DNA of 64,000 nucleotides, from positions 434,001 through 498,000 of the forward strand of contig NBBA01000010.1 in assembly GCA_002794785.1 (NCBI GenBank). The letters run 5' to 3'. Below the pieces are notes generated by a model, which worked only from the letters and a program-made list of their open reading frames with translations, was not told where the DNA came from and made no database searches. This document shows positions 36,401-48,163 of this stretch, one piece after another. This DNA is from Coniferiporia sulphurascens. Taxonomy: Eukaryota; Basidiomycota; Agaricomycetes; Hymenochaetales; Hymenochaetaceae. Positions within the stretch are counted from its first letter, which is position 1, and every line of letters begins with the position of its first letter. The translations under genes and the position numbers were made by a program.

Positions 36401-37623
36401 TGAGCAGAAAGCGAAAGCCTGTAAAGCGGAGAGATAGGTAGGGCAGGTAGGGGGCAGCCTGGGAGTGCGGGCAGGGGCTAAGTGTTTATATGGGTACTGA
36501 AGCACAGCCGCGTCACCGCCCAGACACTGGCCACACATAACCGGCGCAACCGCGGCGCAAGCTCACCCTACTCCCTCAGCTCCCTCGTATCCACCTATCC
36601 ATGCGAAAGCTGTACATTATTGTGCGAAAGCCACATTTATAGTGGGAGTGCTGCAACGAGCTGCTTAAACTGTCGACACGGCGAGTCGGTACACTTGATA
36701 CATGATATATTACGTAAATTGTTTGTGACTCAGATTGTCCCCTCAGTCTTAACACCCTTCTTTTTCCTACCTCGCACCCTTTTCCGCCCGGCTGTGCTAG
36801 CCTGAGCGTAGTTAACTCCCAAGCCACGGGTGGCCGGATCCTCCTGCTATTTGTGTTGCGGCTTGCTGCGCAAAACATATCACAGGACCAGTGGTTTGGG
36901 GGCCCTTTCCATATATCCTTCAAGGCGGTCACCATTCTCGCCTCATCGTTAGCCCTAGGGTCGTGAAATGAACTCACAGGGGCGACCTCGCGCTTCACGC
37001 CAGCCCGACGCGGCGTTACTTCACGCCGTATGCTTGCAGACAGTTTTCTTTCCATGCGGCGGAGTCGGCGCCGCATCCGCCGAACCGAGCCGAATACGCC
37101 GATAATACCTGTGCATTACACGGAAGGCGATGCCGTAGGGTGGTGTACTATGGTTAAGCTGTGTCCGCAACTGGGACAACGCCTCCAAATGGCTTTCATA
37201 CTTGTATATATTTTCAGCATGATGAATGACACGTTGCTCAATCTGCAAGAAGACGAGCACCGCCTACACAATATCGAATGTACTGTACTTCGGGACTTGC
37301 CTATTCGATGCAATGCACGAAGCTGTACCAGATTATCAGTGCCTCCGTCACGCAACCAGTGTCCTTGCCAACTTAGAAACAGGTTCCTAGTGGTTCTTTA
37401 TACTGTTTTCATACAAAGAGTCTAGGATAAGGCAATCGTCCTCCAGATGTCAAGTTGTCTGGTCAAAAGTGGTGGCGGCGTAAACAGCCCGCAGGCGCTT
37501 ACCACTAAGGGCAGTTCTCGGCAGCCTATATAACCATGTCTGACTGCGGATAAGGGACTCAGCGTCGAAAGTCCAAGACAATCTTCCCGCCTCAGTTTAC
37601 CGCCAGGAGAGTTCCATTCTGCA
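36401..37623. other. 1.2-kb spacer, no gene recognised
   Basis: Divergent spacer between the minus-strand membrane-protein gene and the first small plus-strand gene, so both promoters should lie here. Open frames of 70-166 codons on both strands have no recognisable domain and no consistent splicing. Confidence 0.4.
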
Positions 37624-38128
37624 ATGTCTGCGAGCATCGGTGAATCAGTCTCGTCTGAGTCTATCTCAAGCGACAGGAGGTGTGTCGAGCTTCGGCGTCT
37701 TTGTTTTCGAATTGTGATAATGACAGAGTTTAACTTGGATTAGCATTAACAGCGCCGTCGATTCGGCTGGTATTTCTGGCAGTCCCCGCGAGGAAGTTCA
37801 CGTCGCGCACGATGAGGTGGTCACCGGCGAAGGAAAACTTACTCGCACAAGGTGTGTATGTCCCGTCTTACGGGACATCGTGGCAAAATCCTATTGACTG
37901 TTGACTGACCCAACACCTACAGTGTCGAAAACCAGAAAGGCTTCGCAGGAGGCCTTTGCGCAATCTCGAGGTGAGGCGCCTTCCCGTCTTCTTATACAAC
38001 AGTGCCCGTACCCGGAACCTGTGCTAATTCCCAATCACACGGACAGGGGTATCGCGGCTCGTTTCCTGCCCCGGGGACGCGTAACGAAGCCGACCGATTC
38101 TCAGTCGAACAAGCCACCGCCCAAATAG
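37624..38128 (+). CDS. small protein, tandem family copy 1
   Basis: Four exons, join(37624..37679,37744..37851,37923..37970,38047..38128), 97 residues: starts MSASIGESVSSESISSDR, ends RFLPRGRVTKPTDSQSNKPP. Composition is Ser/Glu/Asp-rich at the N-terminus and basic, Pro/Lys-rich at the C-terminus. All three introns are phase 2, splitting an AGN codon after AG, and both internal exons are multiples of three. The C-terminal motif RF.P.G..TKPTD..S is shared with copy 2 and the N-terminal MS.E/S-rich exon with copies 2 and 3. No known domain; possibly a nuclear or intrinsically disordered protein. Confidence 0.6.
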
Positions 38129-39259
38129 GGCGGTATTTGGCAGACGTCGGACACTGCATTAATTCCTAATTCCCGCGGTGTTCCGGCAAGGGTGTTCTCC
38201 TTTTTCGTCATCATTCCGCATCGTATTTCAACCCTTAATAAGCTTGAAAGTTGAAATTTACAATGCTTAGACCGCGCAGGTGTCGGACGCTCCGTCACAA
38301 AAATACCCCCTGTCTCATGCTTTTCATGCTTGATTATCTTTTGCTACTACCGCCCAAGCCTCCTCGTCTCCTTCCTCCATTTTAAGACGTAACACTAGAC
38401 CAACTTCTTTAATACCTTCTATTCTGATCTTGATACGCTCAGGCTGGGGTGGGCTGTCCAGTCTCTCTAAATACAGGTTGCTATCTCATACTACAGACTT
38501 GCACAGCTGTAAATTTAAGCGTCCAAGTCTAAAGACTCAGAAGCAACACTGAGTCCGATTATGCTGTACAACTGCTTCGGAGCTGAGCGCTTGCATCAAT
38601 TCTTCTCCCCCGGATGCCCAAATTCAATGCTAGCACGACGCATCATTGGTGATATTAGTATTGAGAGTGCTGAACGCTAGTACAACTTATTCAAGGGGCA
38701 ACAAATTGAATGACCGCCCATCAAATACTTCCCTATTAGGATATTGCATTTGATCTTATCGGCCACTGTTAAGCGCGCGCGGCTTTATTTAATTACAATG
38801 GGTGTAGAGCTGTTTTGGCGGCCAATCGAGCGCACGTTCTTTCCCTGATTTCACGACAGAAACGCATACTCACTGCCTCGAGTACACGCTTGCGGCGACC
38901 TTCTCTTTGGCTGTGGTCATCTCAGATACATATCGAGATCAAGCTCGCGAAATCTGCTTTAGTGCCCGCTAGGACGGACTGGGAGCATCAGGCCATGTAC
39001 GGACAAATTCGCGCAATCTCTTTGCATCGCCCACTAAACACTGTGCGGTTGCTATAAAGAGGGACCTCCCGTTGAACACCGAGGTTCCTGGTGGTAGAAG
39101 GACTGAGGTGATGGGACACTGTTTCAGTTGCTTATGGATCACGCGTGAACGAGTCACCAGCGGCATTTACGAGCGCTTATCAAGTCTATATAACCTAGGA
39201 CGCTTCAAAAAATTACAGCAAATTATCTCAGTCTGCTTCCTGATCCTTGGCAACGAGAG
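38129..39259. other. spacer between small tandem genes 1 and 2
   Basis: No exon, repeat or RNA gene recognised. Short open frames lack splice context. Confidence 0.4.
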
Positions 39260-39982
39260 ATGTCCACAGAAATCGAGCAGTTGGCGGTCTCGAGCGATGA
39301 TGGCAGGCGAGTAGCAGCATTCTACAACAACCATCTTGATCATAACTATAACTACTTTGGAACAGTTCTACCGAATCCGCAGCGTTGACGCCTGATGCTG
39401 TTTATGAGGATGATGATTCAGACTCGCGCGGCGAAATCGAGGACACTGTTTCTGGCACCGAGGCCGTTTTGGCTGGGTATGTCAGCCAAGGTGTGATGAT
39501 GGCTGAAAGCACTAATCGCAAACCCCGTTCCTCGTATCCGCAGCAGCCCTGTGCCCACCGCCCACAAAACGGAGGCCGAGGGTACACCCGATATCATAGA
39601 CATCGTCATTCCTGGGGCCGATGATCCCACATTCGCCGAGTGAGTACGCCATGTCGATACGCAAAGGATTTCCGGTTGCTGACCCCCTCACTTCGCACAT
39701 AGCGATGTCCACGCTCTCACCACGAGCAACATCAGCGAAGTGATCAGGTGAGATTTTAATGTCACATACTGTCACTGGAAGGCACTGATGGGTGACTCTG
39801 TGCATTCCTGCAGTCGCGGTAGGCCTCGTTTCATTCCTAAAGGGCCAATAACGAAGCCGACGGATGCCTCAAGCAAGCCACTTTCTCCGGTTCGCTCGCC
39901 TACGCTCAAGCCCAAACCCAAGCCTAAACCAAGCCTAAACCGATTGACCCCAAAGCACCGGCTCCTCCCAAGCCTAAACTGA
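39260..39982 (+). CDS. small protein, tandem family copy 2
   Basis: Five exons, join(39260..39306,39366..39476,39544..39639,39703..39747,39814..39982), 155 residues. Starts MSTEIEQLAVSSDDG. Middle exons give an acidic stretch (AVYEDDDSDSRGEIEDTV) and GTPDIIDIVIPGADDPTF. The last exon carries RGRPRFIPKGPITKPTDASS, matching copy 1, and then a Lys-Pro repeat. All introns are phase 2 after AG; the first uses a GC donor (GCGAGT). Within the KP repeat at about 39,925-39,935 a one-base slip would lead to an equally plausible tail (ending at a TAG at 40,009-40,011), so the true C-terminus is uncertain. Confidence 0.58.
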
Positions 39983-40644
39983 CTGATCCCAGCGCTTCTG
40001 CAGCCAAATAGAAGGGCCGCAGGGCTGAATGCCCAGCATCGAGCACTACGTCCTAGTTTAAAAATCCTGTGCATGCTCTCTCCTTTTTCCTCTACAAGTC
40101 TGCTGTGCTGGAAAATGGAACACTATACAAAACCCCTAATTCACTATTAATTCGCCTCCACGAGCATAGTCTTGTTTCTCCTACCGAGAAGTTAGTTCTT
40201 GCACTGCAGCACAGCAATGCAGTATAATTTACGTAATCTTCTTAGCGTGCGTAGACTACTAGAGAAATGCGGTGCATGATCGTCTGCATGATCGTCAAGG
40301 TAATCATCTGCCTTTCACTATAATGTCGCTTCTTGTAACTGTTGTACACAAGGTAACCTACACTGAAACAACTTCCATAAGATTCCACGGGGTGTCCCGG
40401 GCCTTCGAGCAAAAGCAATACGAATTGTATACACTAGAAGTACAGGCCCCTTTTGGAAAGCCTATTCCTGCTTGAAGACTCCAACTTTCTTTTGCGCTGT
40501 GTCTGCGGTGCATAATGAGCACTGGTAGCTCCGCTATACATTCACGAACCGTTGAACCTACACTTACTGCCCCCCTGCAGCACGTTCAATTTGAAGCTGG
40601 GAGGATTTATCTTTGGGAAACGACTTCTTCGTTTTAGCAATGTT
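39983..40644. other. spacer between small genes
   Basis: Includes an open frame of about 50 codons from 40,323 (MSLLVTVVHKVTYTE) without recognised motif. Nothing else seen. Confidence 0.35.
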
Positions 40645-41339
40645 ATGGAACGCGTGTGCATTCCGTGTGCATCCGCGCCATGGCTAATATGGTAGCACCC
40701 TTGGTAGAAACTGTTTCAGCAAAGCACGTTCAAGAAGCCCTCGAGACGCTAGCCCGAGAAGGAACCTCGAGTCAAATGAAGGAGCCTCGGCGGTGTACGA
40801 TGAGCCGAGGTAGCAAGACGAAGAGGCCTGTGATTGAACGCTCTGCATAAGGTAACGTCTCGATAGAGCTAGTGAAAATCGAAACGCAGGACTCTGTCCA
40901 AACACGGAGCCTAAACCGCCAAAGTCGTTTTCAAAATGCCTTCTAGTGGGTGCAGGTTTTGCTCGCGGATAAGAATAGTACCCGAACTGGCGGCTAATGT
41001 GACGAGCCGCCCTTGATCTGAGCTTTTTCAGTAGGTTCAGGACGAACCTAAAGCCCTCCGGCGGCTTGTACCTCTCCGCTCAAAAGAAGCAGACGTCAGA
41101 CGCGCCCGAGCCGAGCCGATGCGCCTCGGAGTTACGCGCCTCCATGCCCACGGAAATGACCCAGATTTTAGAGCGTAAGGTAAGTACAGAGGATTTGAGA
41201 CTCACCTAGAATTATGTGTTAGAATGAATGAGGCTGCGCCTCTGGCGTATTCTAGGGTGAAGGCGCTAATTTTAAACTTCATGAAGTGGATCAGTCAGGG
41301 CAGAAGGAAACGCCCCTTGACAAGCCCCTGTTACTATAA
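40645..41339 (+). CDS. small gene of unknown function, model incomplete
   Basis: Coding-like exons: 40645..40664 (MERVCIP), 40720..40809 (KARSRSPRDASPRRNLESNE and on), a piece around 40,867-40,960 (ASENRNAGLCPNTEPKPPKS), a piece at about 41,047-41,178 (KPSGGLYLSAQKKQTSDAPE ... SMPTEMTQILERK), and a last piece ending at 41,339 (GEGANFKLHEVDQSGQKETP). The first two and the last two join in phase; the joins around the third piece were not resolved. The early region is Ser/Arg-rich, the rest polar. No known domain. It sits inside the tandem family but is not clearly related to it. Confidence 0.42.
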
Positions 41340-41539
41340 TTATTCAGCGTCAGGAGGCGAGGCGCCGAACTTTCCACTGTTAGAAGGGCATTGAAAAAGA
41401 AAAAACGTTAGCCTGATTCTCATGGATCACGAGGGAACATGAAGCTTCAAAAGCTCCCACCCTGTCTTATATTTCGTCATCCGAAGAGAATCCTATAATC
41501 AACACAGCTGCCAGTGCCCCCCCTCCCGGTTGATCGACG

Positions 41540-41980
41540 ATGTCCTCAGAAACCGAAGCATACGTACCCACGGAAGAGGTATCCGGCGATGACGATAGGT
41601 GTGCTAATTATTTGCAGCTGTGCTAATATATTGATTAAGTGTCTTCGAATTGACACCAGATCGGTGGCAGAAAGAGCTCCTATTGTTGAGGAAATAGATG
41701 TGCATGATGTAACGAGGTACGTGGTCTGCGTAATATTGGTGCATTCCGCTGTTGATCACACTTATACACAGCGACTCCACCGCTTCAAATACCCAAAGAG
41801 TGGACGAACGCGATGCAGTAGACAACTCGGACGCCACTCCTGACGACAGAAAGTTCGAAGAATTGAAGTAAGTTCGACAGTCTGCGATGTTCGGAACCTC
41901 AATTGTATGGCAACAGAATGGACCCAGCCACTTTGTTTTGCATTTACGAGTCAGACCCAGCTGATCAACCAATCGGCTAG
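41540..41980 (+). CDS. small protein, tandem family copy 3
   Basis: Four exons, join(41540..41598,41660..41716,41772..41867,41917..41980), 91 residues. Starts MSSETEAYVPTEEVSGDDD. All introns are phase 2 (three after AG/AA) as in copies 1 and 2. The N-terminal exon is acidic and similar in style and length to theirs. The KPTD-type C-terminal exon is absent; the last exon given here (MDPATLFCIYESDPADQPIG) may be read from sequence beyond the original gene end. This copy lies at the border to the repeat-rich region. Confidence 0.48.
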
Positions 41981-42505
41981 GACCAGGACCCCATAGCACA
42001 TTGCTTGGCATTTTTTATTATAATAATTTACTTAAAAAAATAGTCACAGTGGCAGTCACCCTTGTTGGGGGGTGAAGCCCTCCAGTTATCCGGTTAGGGG
42101 CTCTCAAAAAGCTAGCCTAGTCAGTGGTAGCTTGATGCTGTGTGCCCCCCCCCCCCCCCCCCCCACCCCCTGTGAGAACATCCTCTTGCCCCTCAAGCCA
42201 GCTTCGAAAAAAGGCCATTCCCTTGCTCAACTAGGATTAAGCCGTGTGCATAACTTCACCTCTCCACTCTATGTGGGCTCCCCACATATATTAACATAGT
42301 TGATGGAGTGATGGTTTGGTATGCCATACTGCTTGGTACTGTACAGTTGCTGGCATGTGCTCAAGACATTTAAGGTAACTTATTTGTAATCAAGTTGTTC
42401 ATCTTAAGGAACTGAGAGCTAGGTGCATGCCAGCATATGGCACAGCATTTAATTGAAATGAAGGCTTCCCATGGATGGCTCCGTGGTTCTTATTGATGGG
42501 TGATC
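41981..42505. other. spacer at border of repeat-rich region
   Basis: Contains a run of 20 C at 42,145-42,164 followed by A and five more C. Otherwise nothing is recognised. From here rightwards the base composition and codon use change to more AT-rich. Confidence 0.4.
42145..42170. repeat. poly-C tract
   Basis: Twenty consecutive C, one A, five C. A low-complexity tract; length may be unreliable in any sequencing method. Confidence 0.9.
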
Positions 42506-45500
42506 ATGGACCATCACTTCCTTGCTAATTACAATGGTAGGGTATTGGCTTTGGCATGTAAATGTGATAGGACTGCTGTAATACCAAATACAATTATTTA
42601 TGACTTCTATATATGGAGAGCAATGGAGGCGAGGGACCTGTGCACAGAGACCAAGTTACCACAAGCTCAGCAGGACAGATACGAACTCACAATGGCAGGG
42701 ATAGCAGCTTCTTTCATGGCAGACAACCCTCAGGAAAAGATATGTGGTCGCTGTAATAATCTCTTTCCTCCTGATTACAGACTTTCATACGTTGCAGACA
42801 AGAAGAACCCAAATGATGTGAGAATGGTGTGCCAGTTCTGTTTCCTACATCTCAAGGGGAAGCCCACCACTGTATTGCGAGACCCAGGTGTGTTTTATAA
42901 AGAGACATATGCTTAGTACAGACTGAAGGAATGGGAATTACAGGACAAAGTGCAGGGGGGGGTGCAAATGTCCAAACGGAACTGGTTCGGAAGCAGGTAG
43001 CAGCAGGACAGCATGGAGGTACAACTCTCAGGCATTTGGTCAATAATATTCTGTGCTAACCTGTTATATACCATCAGAGTCAACTGCAGCTGTGCTTGGA
43101 GTATCTTCTGCAGCGGGTGGTACTGGCAGTACAATGGGGCCTCCAGCATCCTTGCCAATGCGCATTCAGTATCAGGCACCTAAAACAAGTAATGTAAGTT
43201 CTTCTATATTGTGATAAGTGGACAGCTTTACATGTAATTTCCAGAATCAAGGTCCAGTCATCAGTGTTATGGGAGTGCCATTTCGTGGTCAGATGCCCAG
43301 TCCCTCTCAGAGTGATTCCAGCCACATGGTCTTCACCAATGGCTACACCTTTGATCACCACACCTACAACCAGCTTCAGGAAAAGTTGGCTGCAGAGGCC
43401 TACTCCAGGATGGGTTCAATTTTTCAAATAGATGCTCAGGCTGTTAGGGCTCTGCCCAATCAAAAAAGGAGGGGCACCATTGGAGAGGTATGTTCTATGC
43501 CATAGCAAGAAGACCAAGACAATGTTAACTAGTAACAACTAATCAGATGACAAAGACCATTGAACACATGCCTTTGCAAATAGGATTTCAGGAGTTGAAG
43601 ATGCTCGTTTACAAGGCCCTTTACGAAAAATGACTTAAGCACATGCTAGTTTAGTACACCACCTCCGGAGGCCAGGTGGTCAAGGAATACTTCACCGACA
43701 TCTCCATGGATGATTTTGTTCTCCAGAAGGGCAACAAGGCAGATTTACATCCCAGGTCAGGTGCTAGGCCTGGGAGCAAAGCAGACATGGGCTGTCTTGT
43801 GCAAGAATTTACGGTTTTGTCTAAGGGATTAACAATATTAAATAAATATAACGAACGATATAAATATAGTACGTGGTCATAAGACCAACCACCTTACTAA
43901 GTGAACGATAACGCAACGATAACGCCATACGATATAGGAGCTAGTTAGTTATAGTAGTACTAGCCCACGGAACGTGTATATAAGGGGAGCTGGTCTCGCC
44001 CTAGAAATACATCAGTTTACGCTGATAACCCACCTTGTCTGAGTCTCACCACTGCACCTCATCGTCTACCACAACGTGCGTAGATTTTAAGAAACAACCT
44101 TGCAACCACCCAAAGGATCCGTTGTGCTGTACATGCTTATCGACAATAAGAAGTACCAGCAATTTGAAGATTGGAAGATGGATCGTGAGATGGCACAGCT
44201 GAAGGAAGTCCTAGGTGGCCAGTCAATGACAGGCATAATGCCCCCAAGGCCTACAACAACCAAAACTGCATGGGGAATCACAGGGACTGTGTCCGCTCGT
44301 ACCAAGAAGGCAAGATCTAAGGTGAGTAGAACGTAGGTGATTGAATAGCTTGTTTCTAACTTGTGAAAAAAGAGAAAGACAGACATGCACCCATCGCACT
44401 TGGAGGATTCTGGAGATAATCCCAGCCAGTCCTCCAAGAAGAGGAATCTAGAGGTATGCAGTACTGTCCGCCTATACATGAGCATCCCCATCTTACAATT
44501 TCGTAATAGTGTGATGTCCTGGTTACCCCACCTTCAAAACGCCACCTTTCCCCAGAGGTTTCCCCAGATGCTGCAGAACTAATGAATGCTCTGCATTCTA
44601 ACCAGACATTTGATCTAGGTACTCTCCCCAGGAGATTATGTATGTGTCGTTTATTTTTCTTAGTGGAGATGTGTGGCATACTTAGAGGAATTAACAGTTA
44701 ATGTGGACAAGAAGACGTTGTCTGTCCACCTGTGTCAATCTCGTTCACTCATTGAACTGGTTGAGTTATCTAAGACAATGCCAGGAGATCCCTTAGAGCA
44801 TTATTTGGGGCAGCAGTTAACAGCAGACCTCATCATTCCACCAATTAATCGAGCGAGGATTGAGTATGGTGCAGTGAAGATGGCACATTTAGGGACACTC
44901 CATCCTCCTCTTTTGGGCGACTCAAATGTCTGCTGTAAGCAGGTTTTCAGATTTAGCATGGATCAGCAAAAGAGTATTCCAATTGTGGGGGATAAGCAAG
45001 TCGAGCGTCTCGGCCCAGAGATAATGTGCCTAATCTGGGCAGACTCCTTGATGGAGATGTTTTACGCCTTTGTAGATCAACATCTCTCTACCCACGGTGA
45101 TCCCCCCTTCCCCATATATCGCCTTCGCTTTGTCAAGTCAGCCTTGGCCATAGAGACCACCCAAGACCAAAATGATACATGAGAATCCTTCCTCTTGGAA
45201 GAGACAATTGGTGGTGGTGAAAAACAGATGTTCATCAAGTTTATTGGTAACAACGCCCCCATGGCCAGGCCTTGGTTGGTTGACCCAGAGCAAAAAGAAT
45301 GTGCCGAATTTCTGTGCAGCGCTCAGCATTATCAGTACTTGAAAATGAAGAAGCTGGCATTCATATCAGATTTCCAAGGTGGGTCTTTCTCTACAATAGT
45401 ACACATAAAGCGTCGCTCAACAGCCTGTTCTAGGGAGTATGACACTCTTGACTGATCCACAAATAATCACTAAGCCATGAGTAACTCCAACATCATAGTA

Positions 45501-45780
45501 CGCTAAATTATGATGCCAAGTGATATTTGTTCAGGGAGTTGGGTATACTGTTTGCAACAGGAAACATACCCACAGCTTTCAGTGACTTCGAGTTGCTGCA
45601 CAAGTGCAACAAATATTGCAAATTCTTCAAGCTTCCTGCCGACTTTACCCTCACCATACCATCCATCATACCCTCAGCCAAATGGGTAGATATGGGAGCG
45701 CAGGGCCAGGGAAGTGTACAGGGGTCTGATATACGTACAAGGGTTTCAGACATGAGTATGTCAGATGTAGGAAGCTAGAT
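42506..45780 (+). pseudogene. alpha-type (atypical) protein kinase, disrupted
   Basis: Plus-strand gene in several exons. The N-terminal exon (42506..~42890) has a Cys-rich module with ICGRCNNLFPPDYRLSY and MVCQFCFLHLKGKPT. Middle exons include the stretch VVLYMLIDNKKYQQFEDWKM. The kinase part spans about 44,670-45,700: LIELVELSKTMPGDPLEHYL, FLLEETIGGGEKQMFIKFIG, ECAEFLCSAQHYQYLKMKKL, AFISDFQG, and, after an exon break, GNIPTAFSDFELLHKCNKYC, the C-terminal zinc-site region of alpha-kinases. An in-frame TGA at 45,180-45,182 interrupts the kinase domain, and about 220-290 bp of non-coding sequence sits in the middle of an exon near 43,810-44,090. Alpha-kinases are greatly expanded in mushroom-forming fungi; their substrates are unknown. 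Confidence 0.68.
43815..44085. mobile_element. possible solo LTR inside alpha-kinase gene, ends unresolved
   Basis: An AT-rich non-coding block interrupts coding-like sequence. It contains GTATATAAGGGG (near 43,975) downstream of repeated ATAACG/AACGAT words, resembling the promoter part of a copia-type LTR. A plausible left end is TGTCTAAGGGATTAAC; the right end is near CTACCACAACG. I could not find matching target duplications, so the call is tentative. Confidence 0.3.
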
Positions 45781-46180
45781 CTACACGAAGCGCATTGCCA
45801 ACCCACCCTCTATCTTCATCCTGAATATCCCCAAGTCCATAGAACATAAACGACAAGCTGTGTTTTTTTTTCCATAGGTAGTAGTGGTTTTTTCACAGGC
45901 ATTGTCATAAAAAAATGTCTCTATTGTCTTGTCGCTTCAACTTGTTCCTGTACCCACATGATGTGACATGGCCAAATGAGGCGTGAGGAAGCCAGAAAAT
46001 TTTGTCCCTTTTCTGCTGCGTAATGGATGCAGCACTGGCAGATGATGCAAATGCAGGAGGACAGGAGAGAAAACCCCATAGGAATCAGCATCTTCCTGCC
46101 TGTAAGAAAGTCCATGCATAATAGAATGTGTGCCAGTACTCACTAAAAACTGACAAGTGCCCAACCATTTGCTGCAGCCA
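45781..46180. other. spacer between alpha-kinase and integrase-type genes
   Basis: No exon recognised apart from possible upstream exons of the integrase-type gene. Nothing repetitive identified. Confidence 0.35.
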
Positions 46181-47303
46181 ATGGTTGAGGAATACATCAC
46201 AATGGGATTAAGCACTAAAAAAATGCTACCCTTCATTCAAGACCGGATTGACTTGACCCAGTATGGGGTCAGGTGCGTGTACAAATCATTTGTAAAGACA
46301 TGGGGATTCTGAAAAGGCTAAAACCCTACACGTCTTTTAGTGTAAACACCATAAAGCAACTCCGAACGTGTGCAAATGTTCTTTGCACAAAATCGCAACA
46401 ACTATCAAAAGAAGACATCCTACCAAATGTTCTTGCCATCAAGAAAATGTACCCAAACATTGGCACCCGGTCCCTTCAGAAGTCCCTGCAGCACACATAC
46501 AGGCAGTTCATACAAGAGTGAGTATACCTATCTCCATCTAGCTAATCAAGCTGAAATACATGTCACATCTTTTAGAGATATAGTTTTGGGTTTATTGCGT
46601 GAGATTGAACCACAGGCAGTACAGGCCAGGAAGGCAAGGAAATTCAGGCAGAAACAATTCATAAGTGCCAGTGTAAATGGGCTTTGGAGTATGGATCAAC
46701 ACGACAAGCTTGGGAAGCACAACTTGTGGTTTCATGTCTGTGTAGAACCCTTCTCTGGATCTGTGATTTGGGCAAAAGTTTGGTGGACAAACAAGAACCC
46801 TCGCCTCACAGGAGGATGGTATTTGGATGCCATCCGAAGGTTAGGAGGTATGTCAACATTGCATATTTTGCAAGGTTTCCCGAGTTCATTTCACATTACA
46901 CCAGCTCTACCCATGCTCACGCAGAGTGACCCTGGGTCAGAAAACTATGGCCCCACAAACATTCATACCTTTATCCATCAATCTTTGGACCCCAACTTGG
47001 CAAACACCATTCAGCATCGATGGATGTGTAAGCATCAAAACATAAAACCAGAAATATTCTGGTCAGGATTTAGATGCAACTTCACAGTTGGTTTTCAGAC
47101 ACTCTTGGAGCAGGGAGACAGCAACCATACAGGGATTTATGACATCCAGGACCCTATTGAGAAGTACATCCTCTGTCAATTTAACTGTGAAAGATTATGG
47201 CCTCCTCACATTTGCATCAGGCTAGTGTATCGTTGGATGTCCATACCCTGGATACAGGCTCACTTGGACATCTGGGTCGAGACCTTTAACAATACCTCCT
47301 GAT

Positions 47304-47316
47304 GCTCATCAACAAC
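47304..47316. repeat. target-site duplication, left copy (short LINE-like element)
   Basis: GCTCATCAACAAC, identical to 48,164-48,176 on the other side of the element. Confidence 0.9.
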
Positions 47317-48163
47317 TTTTTTTTTTTTTTTTTTTTTTTAAATCAGCATTTGTATACCGCTACATTACATAGTAAAAGACGCGGATGTGAGACCATATGA
47401 AGTGTCGTGCCAGAGGAGATTAACAAGGTATAAAGTTCCTGGGTTTAAGGCGATTAAAAGGTATGAGGTTGTGTTGTCGGAAGTTTTTTCTAAATGGTTT
47501 TGTCAGGGGGGATAAGAATCGGAAGAGCAAATTGTGAAGGGGGAGGTGGCAGTTTTATGGATTCTATGATGACTAATACTGGTTGTGAAAGATGGGAAAA
47601 ACTACTGAATTTTTTATGTTGTGTGTGTGGGCGTGGTTTGAATTGTTTAATGTCCGATATTTGTGACTCTGAGAGTGGTGACGTAACAGCGCTTGGAGCG
47701 GCAGGTATGCGTGAGGCTGGGGCCAGGTTGCCATGAGGTGTGAAATTGACCGCGAATTGTAGGAGGACTGATGTTAAGTCTATGCATGGGCCATAACGGC
47801 TGAGGTGCTCTCGGTAGAGGAAAATATGTCATGAATTGTGTGGTTGCCCACTAATACTGATGACTTGTAGTTTGTACTGGCATATAGCCCAGTCTAGTAT
47901 GTGCTGGTTGTCGTTAACGAGGTTGAAGGGTTCATATGTGGTGTTGGTTTCGAAGTTTGGCACCGGGAGGTGAAGGAATAGAAGGGGGCATGGGGGAATG
48001 GGGGAAAGGGGGAGTGGAATGGTGAACAAGGCCGTAAAACAGCTCAACGGATGTCTACTGTGAGAGAGAACTGGTGTGGGTGGTCAACCCAGAGAGATTA
48101 GGGGTGGTGTGAGTCAGTTTGCGCTGGGTGAGATGATGGTGGTCAGAGGTCAAGGGGTTTTTG
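47317..48163 (-). mobile_element. short non-autonomous element with LINE ends
   Basis: An 847-bp insertion in the integrase-type gene. On the minus strand it ends in a 23-nt poly-A tail preceded by about 150 nt matching the 3' end of the full LINE at 53,262 (including the last codons of its second ORF). Its 5' portion (about 48,040-48,163) matches the 5' end of the same LINE (the GACGGATGTCTACTGTGAG-type block). The roughly 500-nt middle shows no obvious match to the LINE. Flanked by a perfect 13-bp target duplication. This is the structure of a parasite that borrows the LINE machinery for retrotransposition. Confidence 0.82.
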
